From Tetrahymena elliotti 4EA (Eukaryota > Ciliophora > Oligohymenophorea > Hymenostomatida > Tetrahymenidae): DNA of 64,000 bases. Positions within the stretch are counted from its first letter, which is position 1, and each line of letters opens with the position of its first letter. Position numbers and translations under genes: made by a program. The stretch is from contig JH720299.1 of the NCBI GenBank assembly GCA_000231825.2, forward strand, positions 1,138,134 through 1,202,133, read 5' to 3'. Shown here piece by piece: positions 37,869 to 49,414 of this stretch. The notes under the pieces were generated by a model. The model did not search any database, was not told the origin of the DNA, and saw nothing but the letters and a program-made list of their open reading frames with translations.

Positions 37869-38481
37869 TGTATTCTTTTTCATGTATTTTTTTATAAATT
37901 AACATCCATTTTTTCATTTATTTTTATGATCTCAAGAATTAACTCAAACATCTTAAAGGTTTAGCTATTAATATATAACATCAAATTTAAAGTTAATGTA
38001 GATAAGTTAGTTGATTATAAAATGTTTAATTGATAAGTTATTGAATACAAAAACAGTCAATTAACTCTTGAGAAAATTGGATGTAATTAAACTTCATAAT
38101 TCCTACATTTCCTTTATTTTTTGACAGTTTGGTTTAAAAAAATCGTTATTACTTAAGTATTTATAATTTTATTTAATATTTATGAAAAAATTAATAAAAA
38201 AAAATAAGACAATAATGTAAATTGGTAGTTAAAAAAATTTTTATTTTAAAATCACAAGTTTTGAATTGAATCAAAAAAATGCTAATTTAAAGTTTTTCTA
38301 TTTAAAAAATAAAGAAAATATTAAATACTACAGACTCTCTTTAAATAACCAAATAAAAACAGACTTCTAAATTTTAATAAAATCATTTAATTTGAACAGT
38401 CTTCTTGCCTTTTGGTTGAATTTAGAAGATTCTTTTTTAAGAAATTATGGTTTTTAAATTAAAATTTTTTTATAATTTAGA
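37869..38481. other. Convergent 3' flanks within module 1
   Basis: 613 bp between two convergent stop codons, AT-rich, no feature seen. The same position in module 2 is 444 bp long. Confidence 0.45.
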
Positions 38482-41400
38482 TCAAGAGCTTTTATTTATA
38501 TAATCTATTGCACTTTATTTATTTTGGTTTATGATATCTTCATAAAACTAAATACTTTTTTAGTGGAGACTAAATGCAGATTATATTCTCTATTCAATAC
38601 TGCTATATGTCTCATCCTCCAATTAATTTCTAATTTAATCTAGGTTAGAATATAGGGATTTTTACTTTTAGTTATTTTTCCATTATGAAAGCTATTCTTC
38701 TTCTATTTTGAAATCGTTTTGAATGTCTTTTTCATTAAGAATGAGATAATATTTTCCTTATTAACCTTACCTGGCAGTTCTTCCTTTTATTTGAATTTCT
38801 TCTGTTTTATTATCAGATAAGAATGTTTAAATAACTACAACTCCACCTACATTATTTACTTTAGGATCTAAACATATGAAATCTGTTCCTCTTCCATATT
38901 CCCTAACAAAGAGCCCAATTTAACCAGATCTTGTGACTCTCTTGACCTCAAAGTCAACATCATCACTATTTTCATGTTCACTAACTACAATATAGTCTTC
39001 TTTAGGGAGAAAAATATAGCTACTTTCATGATATTCTGATAAAGATTTACTATCTTTGAAGAATATAAGAACAGATTATTATTATTTGATTGCTTAGGCA
39101 GATACCTCTTAAATTTACAAGTATTAATTTTCTTAATCTGTTTCGAGTTTAACCATATCTCCTTCTTTAAAGTCTAATTTTTTATCTCCAAACATAGAAG
39201 GAGTAAAAATTTGAGTAGTGAAATTATACTTTAATAGGGCTTTTTTCATCTGTGAATTTAAAGAGCTAAGAGTTCCTGTAACACCTAGTATAGCAGAATA
39301 TTAATCAGGTAATAAAGCATATGAAATTTTTCCACAATTTAAAGACAAACAAATTTGAGATTAAAGTGATTCATCATCTATATTACCTAATGAATTTTCA
39401 TAAAAATATGCAAATAAAGTTTAGTAGCCTTTATAAGTTGTAAAAGAAATAGTGGAATCATTTTATCTGTATCCTATTTTATTATTTTTGACCACATAAT
39501 TTGATTATTTCTTATGACTTTCAATTTTTTTAACATCTTAAGCTAAATTTGAAATATGATTTTTGAAGAGATCCGCAAACTAAGGATATTATTCAATTAA
39601 TTCATCATAATTCTATGATGATTAAATATTTTAAACTATTTCATCTGAGGTTTGATTTCTCAAATCCCAAATATTTCTTATTATTTTCTCTATTTCTGGT
39701 GTTTAAAGAGAAGTAACAGGATTATATGTCTATCCATAATAACTTTGATTGAAGAAAATATCAACTTCATCAATAAGCATAACTTTAAATCTTGAAGCCT
39801 CATTAATTTTTTTATTATTTTTATTTAATTTACTGTTTTTAATGACATCTAATGTAGCTTTTCTAACATTCAATTTATTACTTAGGAATTTCTCTGCTTG
39901 ATTTTTAAAGGTTCCATAAGTTATTTTATCAGAAACCCCAAAAATTTCAAACAATTTACGAAAATCTCTATTATCTCTTTCTGAAAGATAATTGCTATAA
40001 CAAATAACATCTACATCACATCCTAACAAAGCAAGTGTTAATGAGCAAAATCCTAAAACAAGAGATTTACCTTCTCCAGTAAGAATTTCTATCAATTTAT
40101 TTTTAAATTAATTTTAATTTCTAAAATATCTACCAACTCCCTACCAGAATCCATACTCTTTGTCAATGCCTAACAAAATTATTACGCTTAAAATTTAAGT
40201 GTGATTAGGTTTTTTAAATATATTTTTTTTTCCTTATTTTTATTCTCCACTTTCATCAAGTGTATAGTAAGCACATACTTAGGCAAGCATTTGCAATACC
40301 GTTCTCTTTTCTTATTGTATTCTTTCAAGGTTAATAGACTTAGATTTCAATTTGGCTGATTCTACTATTTCAGACCATTTTTCTTTTTTATATTTATATA
40401 ATCCAATTATCTCTTCATATTTACTCAAATAGATATTGTAGTACTATTTCAGATCTTCTTTTTCTTGAGTGCTTAGTTACTATTTTTTATTTCCTTATAA
40501 AATTTTAGATAAAACATAGTTTACATCATGCTTTCCTACTAACTCATTAAACTTTTCTGTTTTATACAATTTAAATTAAGGTATTTTATTAATTATTTGT
40601 GCCATAGAAGGATCTTCTTTATAAGTATTACCTATTTCAAAAACAAATTCTTCTCCGAGAATTTATTATATTTAATCAGCCGCCTCATAAAGTTTTTTAT
40701 CTACAATTTGAACAAATTTACTGACATGTTCTGCAATTTTTTAAATAGTAATTAATACTTAACCAACTTTAACAATTTTGATGCTATTTTCTTGGGAAAA
40801 ATTATGAATATTTTCTATTTCCTTATCTAATGAATCATTGAGTGTCTGAATGACTATCTGCATTTAGCTTTCATATGGAAATTACTCTATGCCTTTCAAA
40901 TGATCATCAGCCCTATAAATTTTGTTGATTAATTCATTTGTTTTTTGATCATAATTCAAAGTACTCTTTACTATATCAACTGCTTCTTTAGTCAGGGATG
41001 TTACCTTCTACTCTGTTTATTTCAGTAATTATGATATGTCAACAAATTCATAAGATAATTCTTTATTTAAATAGCTGCTTTTTCTTAGCACGAAAATCAT
41101 TTCTTTTACTTTTTAGAATTCACATTCCTCTAAAAATTATTAAAATTATTTTTCATTGTTTTCAAATTTATTTTTTATTTCTTTGAATATTGTGTCATAA
41201 GTCTTAATTTTCAGGCCTATTTCCTTTATTTTTTTTAATTGTTAAGAATTTTCAAAAATATTTGATTCACTTTAAATGAGTACTATTAAGCAATCAAACT
41301 TTTTCCAAGTCTAAATTTAAAAACTGTTTATCTACAATTTATCATCCAGTAATTATGATTTTTCTACATTTTCTAAACACAAAATAAGTTTTGTTAAAAT

Positions 41401-44400
41401 GTCTTAAAACAATTTTTCTGAATTCTTCAATTCCTTAGTTTCATCTAACTATTCTTTTAGTATCTAAAAGAATTATTGATGCTTAAAAAAACTTTGTAAA
41501 TTTTATGCTGTGAAAGATTCTTAATTTATATTAATAATTTTATCAAATTCATAAAATAGTTTATTCGAATTTGTAAACAAATGCTATGATAGGCCTTCAA
41601 TTATTTAGTCATTTATTTAACATACGTCATTTTCATTCTTAAATTTATCAATTATATCCATGCTACACAAAATTACTTTTAATTCATTTTACAAATTTTA
41701 CACTTCAATAACTGGGTAAGAAGTTTTAATAAATGAAACTGACTAATCTATTCTTTATTAAATTGTATTAAGTATTTTTTTGAAAGCAGGCTAATCTGTC
41801 TTTTTCATTTGTTTTAGTTTAGTGATAACTTCTTTTACTAATCCTTTTTAAAAATGAATTAAAATATCTAAGTATTTCTGATTATTTTGTTCAGTCATTT
41901 ATTCTTCTATTCTCATTACTATTGCTAAGCACTCATTATATAATGAACTATCTAAATTCTCTCCTTTTTAGTTAAACTCTTTCATTTACTTTATTTAACT
42001 CTAAAAAGTAAAATCTTAATTTTACATTTTATCATTGATAGATTATTCGAGACTCTTAAATAGCTATTAAATAGCCTATTTAGTGTTCTATAACTCATCT
42101 GAATATATTCTCTACCATTATTCAGAATTAGATGTATAGGCCTCACTTAGGCAATAATACAAAGAATTCAAGTGTTTTAATTCTCGCTAATCATGAAGAG
42201 AGAAAATAGCTTACTCTATTTCTTTAACAATTTTATCAATTTCATTTTTAATATTAATATCCCACTCTGCTTAGTTGAAAAGATTTTTAAATTCGCCTAA
42301 ATAAGAAATAAGTTACTTTAGATAATCATATTTTGATTCCATATCTTTAAATTTAAGATTCTTGACTTAATTTATAAGTAGTTTATTCTAATGTTTGATG
42401 AAATTTTCATTAAAATCTTTAAGGAACTAAGATAATTGTTGTTCAGATTAGTGAAATAATTACTATTAATATTTTTTAAAAATTTTAAGAATCTAAGAAA
42501 TTTTTGTTAAATCATTATGTAAACTGGTGAAATCAATTTAATCATTCCTTTTGAACTAGAAAATAATACTTATTTTCTAAATCTGAGAATATTAGGTGTC
42601 AAAGAGTTTTTCTAAGAACTTACTTAGAGTTAATTTATCTCTCTCACTTTGAAGCTTGCTCAAAAGATCTATCTCTTAGTCTAGACTTTAATACTCTTCA
42701 TTTCTTATCAAGCTATCAAGTTTCTTAAATGAATCTTGAATAACCTCTTTTGGGGTTTATAAATTTCTAAATTCTGTCTTAATAGAGTCAAATTCATTCA
42801 TAATATCTACAAACCTCTTAATTGCATCATAGTTTCCTTATATATCTTAAAGGTCATCAATTGACTGTTTCTTTTAGATATATTCAAATACCATTGATTA
42901 ATAGATTTTGTTAACTTAACTTGTAAGCTTATCAAATGAATATCCATTTGCAAGTTATTCAATTTCCTAATAGTCAGTTGAAATTATTTTTGCCTGCTTG
43001 ATAAATTCATGGTATTTAGAATAGCTTGTATCAGGTGCTTATTATCCTTTACTAAATAGTTCTATTTACTAGAAATTCTGCTCATAGTATTTTTCAATTA
43101 AATTTGATAAATTGGCTATGATCAAATTTGAATTCTATTTAACTTCATTTATCATATCTAATTTTTGAATCTTCTTTAAATATAAAATATATTCATTTAT
43201 TGTTTTCCAATGAAAATTATTATATTTGACTTCCTATTTCATGTCTCTTATAAAATCATTTATGATATCATTCTACTCTTTGACTTTTATTTTGATAGAG
43301 TTTTTGCATTCTTCATATTTTTCATTAAAGTTAGGTATTGAGAATATGCTCAAATGTTTCATTTTAATTAAGAAAAATCTTATCCATATGTAATTATCAT
43401 CTTGTAATAAGTCTTAAATCTTCTTGATGCATAGCTCGAAGTAATTAGTCAATTTCTTATTTATTTTGGTCTATTTGTGAAAAGTAAATTTAGTTTAGAA
43501 ATATTCGTCTGTCCATTGCATACTGATTAAAAAATCAATAGTATCTTTTAATTTTTTAAATTCTTTTTACTCCATTTTCTTATTATTTTTTTAGACTTCT
43601 TCATTCAAAATTTCTATTTCTTCTAATTCCTCAATTTAATCTGAGTATTTATCTAATATCTCTTTTGCTTCTCCTGATTTTTTAACTATCTTCTGTCTGA
43701 TTTCTTCCATTATTTATCTGTACTCCTCAATAGTTTTGCCTTGAATAAATGAATCTAAATTTCTTATGCTCTCTAATACTTTTAGAACAGTTTGCAATTT
43801 GTATAAATGAAAATCGTCCTTTGAGTTTTCCTTTATAAAATTAAATAATTGCTCATTAAACTACTTTAAATACTGCAAACCCTCATCATAATTTTTTTCG
43901 CAATTAGGAATATTCATAGAATACTTAATATTCTAATTAAGCAATCTCAGCAAATTAATTTCAAAATCAGGAAGCATTTTTACTTCAGGATTGAATAATA
44001 GTAAAGAATCTTCAAAAGATGGTTAATTCTTAAACTCTTACTTTAAATATTCAATTAAATTCTTTAAATTTTATAAAATATTTTAATTGTTATTTATTTG
44101 AGTTTGCTTCATGTTCTCATAGATGTTTTATTTTTCATTTTCTTAAATAAAATCTCTAATGAATACATCAATTTACTTAAAGAACTCAATCTATGATGCT
44201 ATTTAATCTATATCATTTTTTAGTTTGTCCAGATCTAATAAATTAGGTTTTTAGTACAATTATTCAGATAAATGAATAAAACTCTTAAATCCTTATTGGT
44301 ATTAGTGATTAATTAATTCTAAGCTTTACTTGTAAATTTAGGAACCAATTTATGTTTATTCTGAAATATCTTTAAGCTTTTGTAAATGATTCTTAACATT

Positions 44401-45666
44401 CTCAAGATTTTATGGAAATTCTAATATTCTTTGGCCAATCTCTGAACAAACATTCTACACTTCCTATTTAAATTCACTCTCACTTGTTTTAAAAATATCT
44501 TTCTCAAATACTCTCTCCTTGTATGTGTCAATAATTTGTAGTTGTTTAATTATTTACTCAATTTCTAACATATTTTGAGTACAAAAAATGTTACTTTTCT
44601 CAGATGCTTCTTAAAAGATTTTAAATACTAGATTTTTTTATTTTTCAAAGTTTTTAACTACCTCTCTTTACAGATCATTATAAGAAGAGATCAAATAATC
44701 ACTTTGTATATAATCTTTTATTTGCTTAAATTCAAGCATAGTCTCCATCAATTTTGCATAATGTCCTTTCTGTTAACTTTTTATGACAGTGTTGTTTGTT
44801 TCTTCTACATACAAGCATATCTTTTAAGTAGACTTCTCGGAAACACTAAAGCTAAACTCTTCAGAAGGATTAATAAAAGGTTGCGAATTAATTATTTTTT
44901 ATTGCATTTCTAAATAGTTGCCATCCAAAGGATTCACAATCATATTATTACTAGATTATTGTATCTGATCTAAAATTGCATTCAAGAAATCTTTCATTAT
45001 TTGTTATTAATAACTTTCCTATCCCATCTAACAATCATAAAAGCTTGCTATTTCTTTAGTAATAACTTTTATCTACTTCGCTTCTTCTACCTTTGTGAAT
45101 AAAAAAGTTATTTTTTCAAATTAATCTTTTTCTGGATGTTTTAGAATTCTAGTGACAAGCTCAAAAATTTCCATGAATAAAGCTCCTCTTTATGCTACTA
45201 ATTCATAATAGCTTATCAAAACTACCATTCTCATGCTTGCACAGCTTTAAATAAATTTATTTAATGAAGTAGCATTAATTATTTCAATCTCCGCTCCGCG
45301 ATTATCAAAAAACCCTGGACAATCACACAAATTATAATTATCTCTTAAATTTGCTATCTGGAGAGATATTGTTTGTGATTACTTAGTATGCCCAATTTAA
45401 AATGAGCCATCAGAATCAATTACCTCATATTCTATTTCACAAATTCTGCCATCTAAATCTTTGACTTATTTTATTTACTTTTGGTACATATTTTAACCTA
45501 ATACATAATTAGCTGTAGTACTCTTCCCACATCCTGTTGGTCCTACGAATAAGATGATGTCTTTATCTTTTAAATCAGCTTCTGCTTCTATACCTTGTTT
45601 GGACAAATCTATTAGTTTCTTGGTATCTAAACTTGCTTCTTTGTTAATTACTTGAGATTAATCCAT
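38482..45666 (-). CDS. GTPase-like / coiled-coil / SecA-like motor fusion, module 1 (2394 aa)
   Basis: One uninterrupted frame of 2395 codons (ATG at 45666, TGA at 38482-38484). The N-terminus has the P-loop GPTGCGKSTTANYVLG (from residue 42), LCDCPGFFDNRG (D115) and FLFTKV. Then come about 1600 residues of coiled coil. The C-terminal ~550 residues have the motor motifs of bacterial SecA in order: GIDKEYGFWQG then EILTGEGKS (Walker A, T1863-K1867), CYSNYLSERD, LIDEVDIFF (Walker B, D1966), YVVKNNKIGYRQ, ILGVTGTLSSLN (2128), EYGRGTDF (2258) and IKGRTARQG (2295). SecA drives protein export through SecYEG. Ciliates lack plastids, and the SecA preprotein and zinc-binding regions are not evident here, so the substrate is unknown. 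The protein lies convergent to the 32778 gene. Paralogue: 54971-62197. Confidence 0.88.
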
Positions 45667-45825
45667 TTATTTATTCTTATTAATATCTTAATTCTTTCTT
45701 TTTACCTCTTTTTTTAATTTAACTAATTGAAAAGTAGACTTTCTAAAATTTCTAAAATTCAAAGTTTCATTAATAAATAAGATAAGATACATTATGGGCT
45801 GTTAGAATATTGATAATAAGCATAT
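45667..45825. promoter_or_regulatory. Promoter side of the SecA-fusion gene, module 1
   Basis: Short AT-rich leader upstream of the minus-strand ATG, ending where the tandem duplication begins. Confidence 0.35.
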
Positions 45826-46878
45826 AAGATATGTAAAAGCTTTATCTGTTCTTCTCTATTAAAAAAATATAAAGAAGAATATTCTTTTAAAAGTTTTTGA
45901 CATATTTTTTATCAAGCACTTTTTTGAACTGGTTTTTATTTTAAAGTTAAAATTTTTAGCTATTTAATCTTAGAAACTTCAATCATACTAAAATAAATAA
46001 TTAGTAATTGATTTCTAAAATAAAAATATTTATAGCATTCACATTGTTATCCAATTAGTTCTTTATATTAATATCTTATTGTTTAGACTTCTTTCTTGAA
46101 AATCTATTCAAACTATTATCTCAAATTCAGTATCATATTTTTAAAAATTAAAAATTATTTTATTTCATATTTTTTCTACTCCCCCAAAAAAAACCAATAA
46201 ATATATAATTTTTTTCAAAATATTTTTCAAAAAGATGAATATAAAAAAGGAAGATTTTAATTAAAAGCAAAATACAACATAAATTAAAGGCTTAACTCGT
46301 CAGTTTAAAATTCTGTTAAGAGTATATAAAAATAAGAAATTCTAATTAAAATATATTTATTGATTTTATCAAAGTTTAAATAGGATTTTATAATTTAAAA
46401 TTGGATTTTATTTGGATTAATTGGTTTTGGATGAAAAGTGATTTTTAGGATGTTTTTTGCCTTTTTCAATTTTTTGAAATTTAATTGAAGAGTGTAGATT
46501 ATTCAGAATATTTTAATCTGAAGAAAAGTATAAAAGCATTAAAAAGATTTTGCTTTTTTCAATTACATTGATTGAAATTGAATTTAGTTCTTTCTTAAAT
46601 AATGGAGTAGAGAGTATTTAGAATATTAAAAAAAATTAAATCAATCAAAAAGAAAAACATAAGAAATTAATCATTTAATTGATAAAGATAGATATTCTAA
46701 ATAATATCAAAAAAACAAATAATAAAGGAAAGTTAATATAAATATATATTGATGAACACTTTTGAAAGAAGCTAGCTTCTTTTAATCTAACTTTGTATTT
46801 GTTTTTATATTTTTTAAATAATTTCAACAATAGTTATTTCTTTATCTTTCTTAAGCTTGCTTTTCTTTCTTCATTTAC
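45826..46878. repeat. Tandem duplication, unit 1 (~1.05 kb)
   Basis: The first ~360 bp (from AAGATATGTAAAAGCTTTATCTG) recur at 46888 with few differences. The last ~330 bp recur at about 47300-47686. The right end (about 46800-46878) matches the last codons and 3' flank of the coiled-coil gene at 47630, so this copy holds a 3'-end remnant of that gene. The central ~250 bp (about 46200-46460) has no counterpart in unit 2. Confidence 0.85.
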
Positions 46879-46887
46879 TTATCAAAT

Positions 46888-47686
46888 AAGATATATAAAA
46901 GCTTTATCTGATCTTCTCTATTAAAAAAATATAAAGAAGAATATTCTTTTAAAAGTTTTTGACATATCTTTTATCAAGCACTTTTTGAACTAGTTTTTAT
47001 TTTAAAGTTAAAATTTTTAGCTATTTAATCTTAGATGCTTCAATCATACTAAATTAAGTAATTAGTAATTAATTTCTAAAATAAAAATATTTATAGCATT
47101 CACATTCTTTTCCAATTAGTTCTTTATATTAATATCTTATTGTTTAGACTTCTTTCTTGAAAATCTATTCAAGCTATTATCTAACTTCAGTATCATATTT
47201 TTAAAAATTAAAAATTATTTAAAAAATTACTTTATTTCATATTTTTTCTACTCCCAAAAAATACTAATAAATGATTTTTTTTAAATAAGAAATTGTTGCT
47301 TTTTTCAATTTTTTGAAATTGAGTTTAGTTCTTTAATAAATGATAGATTGGAGAGTATATTTAGTAATCTGAAGAAAAAAATAAAAGCATTAAAAAGATA
47401 GAGAGTATTTAATATTAAAAAAAAAATTAAATCAATCTAAAAGAAAAACTTAAATAAATTAATCATTTAATGATAAAGATATATAGATAGATACTATAAA
47501 AAACAATATCAAAAAAACAAGCAATAAAGTAATAGTTAGTTAGTATCAATATATATTAATTAACAATTTCTAAGAAGCAACTTTTTTTCATCTAAACTTT
47601 CTATTTGTTTTTATTTTTTTCAAATAATTTCAACATTATTGATTTCTTTATCTTTCTTAAGTTTGCTTTTCTTTCTTCATTTAAAT
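46888..47686. repeat. Tandem duplication, unit 2 (~0.8 kb)
   Basis: Second copy of the preceding unit, shortened in the middle. Its right end is the functional 3' end of the minus-strand gene 47630-48700, so the duplication took in that gene's terminal ~19 codons. Confidence 0.85.
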
Positions 47687-48700
47687 ATTTTGTTCAAGAC
47701 CTTTGACAACTTGTTTCTGCTTCATTACTTTTTAGGCAATATCAGGTAAGTTAAGTGAAGCTGATTTTATTTTTAAATCTTCAAGCTTAGGTATCAATTC
47801 TTGATGCATAGATTTAATATTCTAAATAACATCAATACTACTGAGCTTCTATTGTAACAAAACATTTACTGATTTTTATTTATTTTCCACACTTTACTTC
47901 AAGTCATTTAGTTTATTTTCAACATCTTTCTTTGTATTTAAACCTTTCAGAATACTTGAGCTTTTACTTTGAGCAGATTTAAGAGCTTTCTAAAATTTTT
48001 CTTCTGAAATATTTTCTAGTTCTTTTTATCTTTTAAATAGATCTTCTTATTCTTTCTTCCTATTATCTTAATTTAGTTTTTCAGCAGCGACTTTCTTTAA
48101 GGCTGATTCATAATCTCCATTATTAACTAATGCTCCTACAAGTCCAACAATAGCAGCAGTAATAGGGCAGAATAATTAAACTATGGCAGTTAAAAATCCA
48201 AAGAATCCTTCCATCTTTTTTTTTCTCTCTTCTTATTCTCTCCTAGCTTTGTCAATAATCTATTCATTTTCAGTCATTTCTGCAATTTTTTTATTTGTAT
48301 CTTTAATTTATGAATTTAAATTCTAAATCTACTAGCTCGCATTAGATTTTTCTTACTTATGTTCTTAAGCATTTCGTTACTCCTACTTCTCATCCATCAT
48401 ATCTTATTAAACTTATTAATTAACCATATTTCTGTTTTAATCTGCTTGATTTGATTATAATTTTTCTTCATTGACTTCATGTTCAAGAGCATCAATTAAT
48501 TGTTTGTATTGGTTTATTTCATCTTAACATCTATTCTCTTCTTCTAAAACTTCTGAAAGCTCTCCTTCTATACCTTCCCTCATTTGTTAATTTAATTCCA
48601 AAAATCTTTCAGAATCCTAGTACTCTTCTTTAAGATCATTAAGCTTTTAAGTTTCTTCTTCCAACTTTTCTTCTTCTTCCTTCAAATCTACTTAATTCAT
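47630..48700 (-). CDS. Coiled-coil protein with central hydrophobic hairpin (356 aa)
   Basis: Single-exon frame of 357 codons, starting MNQVDLKEEEEKLEEE and ending at TGA 47630-47632. Two long charged coiled-coil arms (residues ~1-160 and ~200-350) flank the one hydrophobic stretch, GFFGFLTAIVQLFCPI and TAAIVGLVGALVNNG (about 163-195). That stretch is long enough for two short membrane helices with a Pro/Thr turn between them. The layout (helix bundle, hydrophobic hairpin, helix bundle) is one seen in membrane-inserting helical proteins, but no family signature is recognised, so this is structural analogy only. It lies between the two GTPase/SecA modules and on the same strand as the SecA-fusion genes. 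Its 3' end was copied into the neighbouring tandem repeat. Confidence 0.8.
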
Positions 48701-49361
48701 TATTATTTTTAATAGAATATATTAACCTCAAATTTAATTTTTTTAATTTAATAAATTATTATGCCTTAATAATATATTCTTGAGTAAAATTTCAATAAGG
48801 TATAAGATAGCTTAATATTTAGAATATATAAATTTGATTATCGAAGAAAATAAAATACTTTTATTTTTTGAAATAGCAAATTACAAATTATTTTTATTAT
48901 TCTAAAATCAAACAAAAAAAATACATTATTTATCTATTTTAATTTGTTAAGGTCCTATTTTTTTGAGTATATATTAGATGATGAGTTTTTAATTCAATTC
49001 TTAAATAAGAAGGCTAAACAAATTTTAGTTTTAAATATAATATTTAATTTATTCTAAATTTTTTACCCTTTATCAATCGGCATTCTGTTTTAATATCAAT
49101 TATATAATATTTTTAACAAAAAAATGCCTAAAAAAATTTAATCTTTTAAAATAATTTTAAACTATTTGTATTCATATTTAGAATAAAAAGTAATAATTAT
49201 GAATTAATTTATGAAGTGTAAAGAAAAAATTCCATATAAATCGCTTTGTTTAAATACTATTTGATTATTTTAATACGAAAGTAAATAAATACATATAAAT
49301 CAATTAAAACAATAGACACTCTAAACCTTTATTAATTCTAAATTAAAAGAGAAGATTATTC
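48701..49361. other. Divergent intergenic region between modules
   Basis: AT-rich DNA between the divergent starts at 48700 and 49415, presumably holding both promoters. No further feature. Confidence 0.4.
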
Positions 49362-49414
49362 ATCTACATTCTAACTTTAGTCGATCATCTATCTACATTC
49401 TAACTTTAGTCGAT
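49362..49414. repeat. 24-bp direct repeat (x2) ending at the ATG
   Basis: ATCTACATTCTAACTTTAGT followed by CGAT occurs exactly at 49362-49385 and 49391-49414. The second copy stops at the base before the start codon of the 49415 gene. It may be a leader duplication or regulatory site. Confidence 0.9.
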
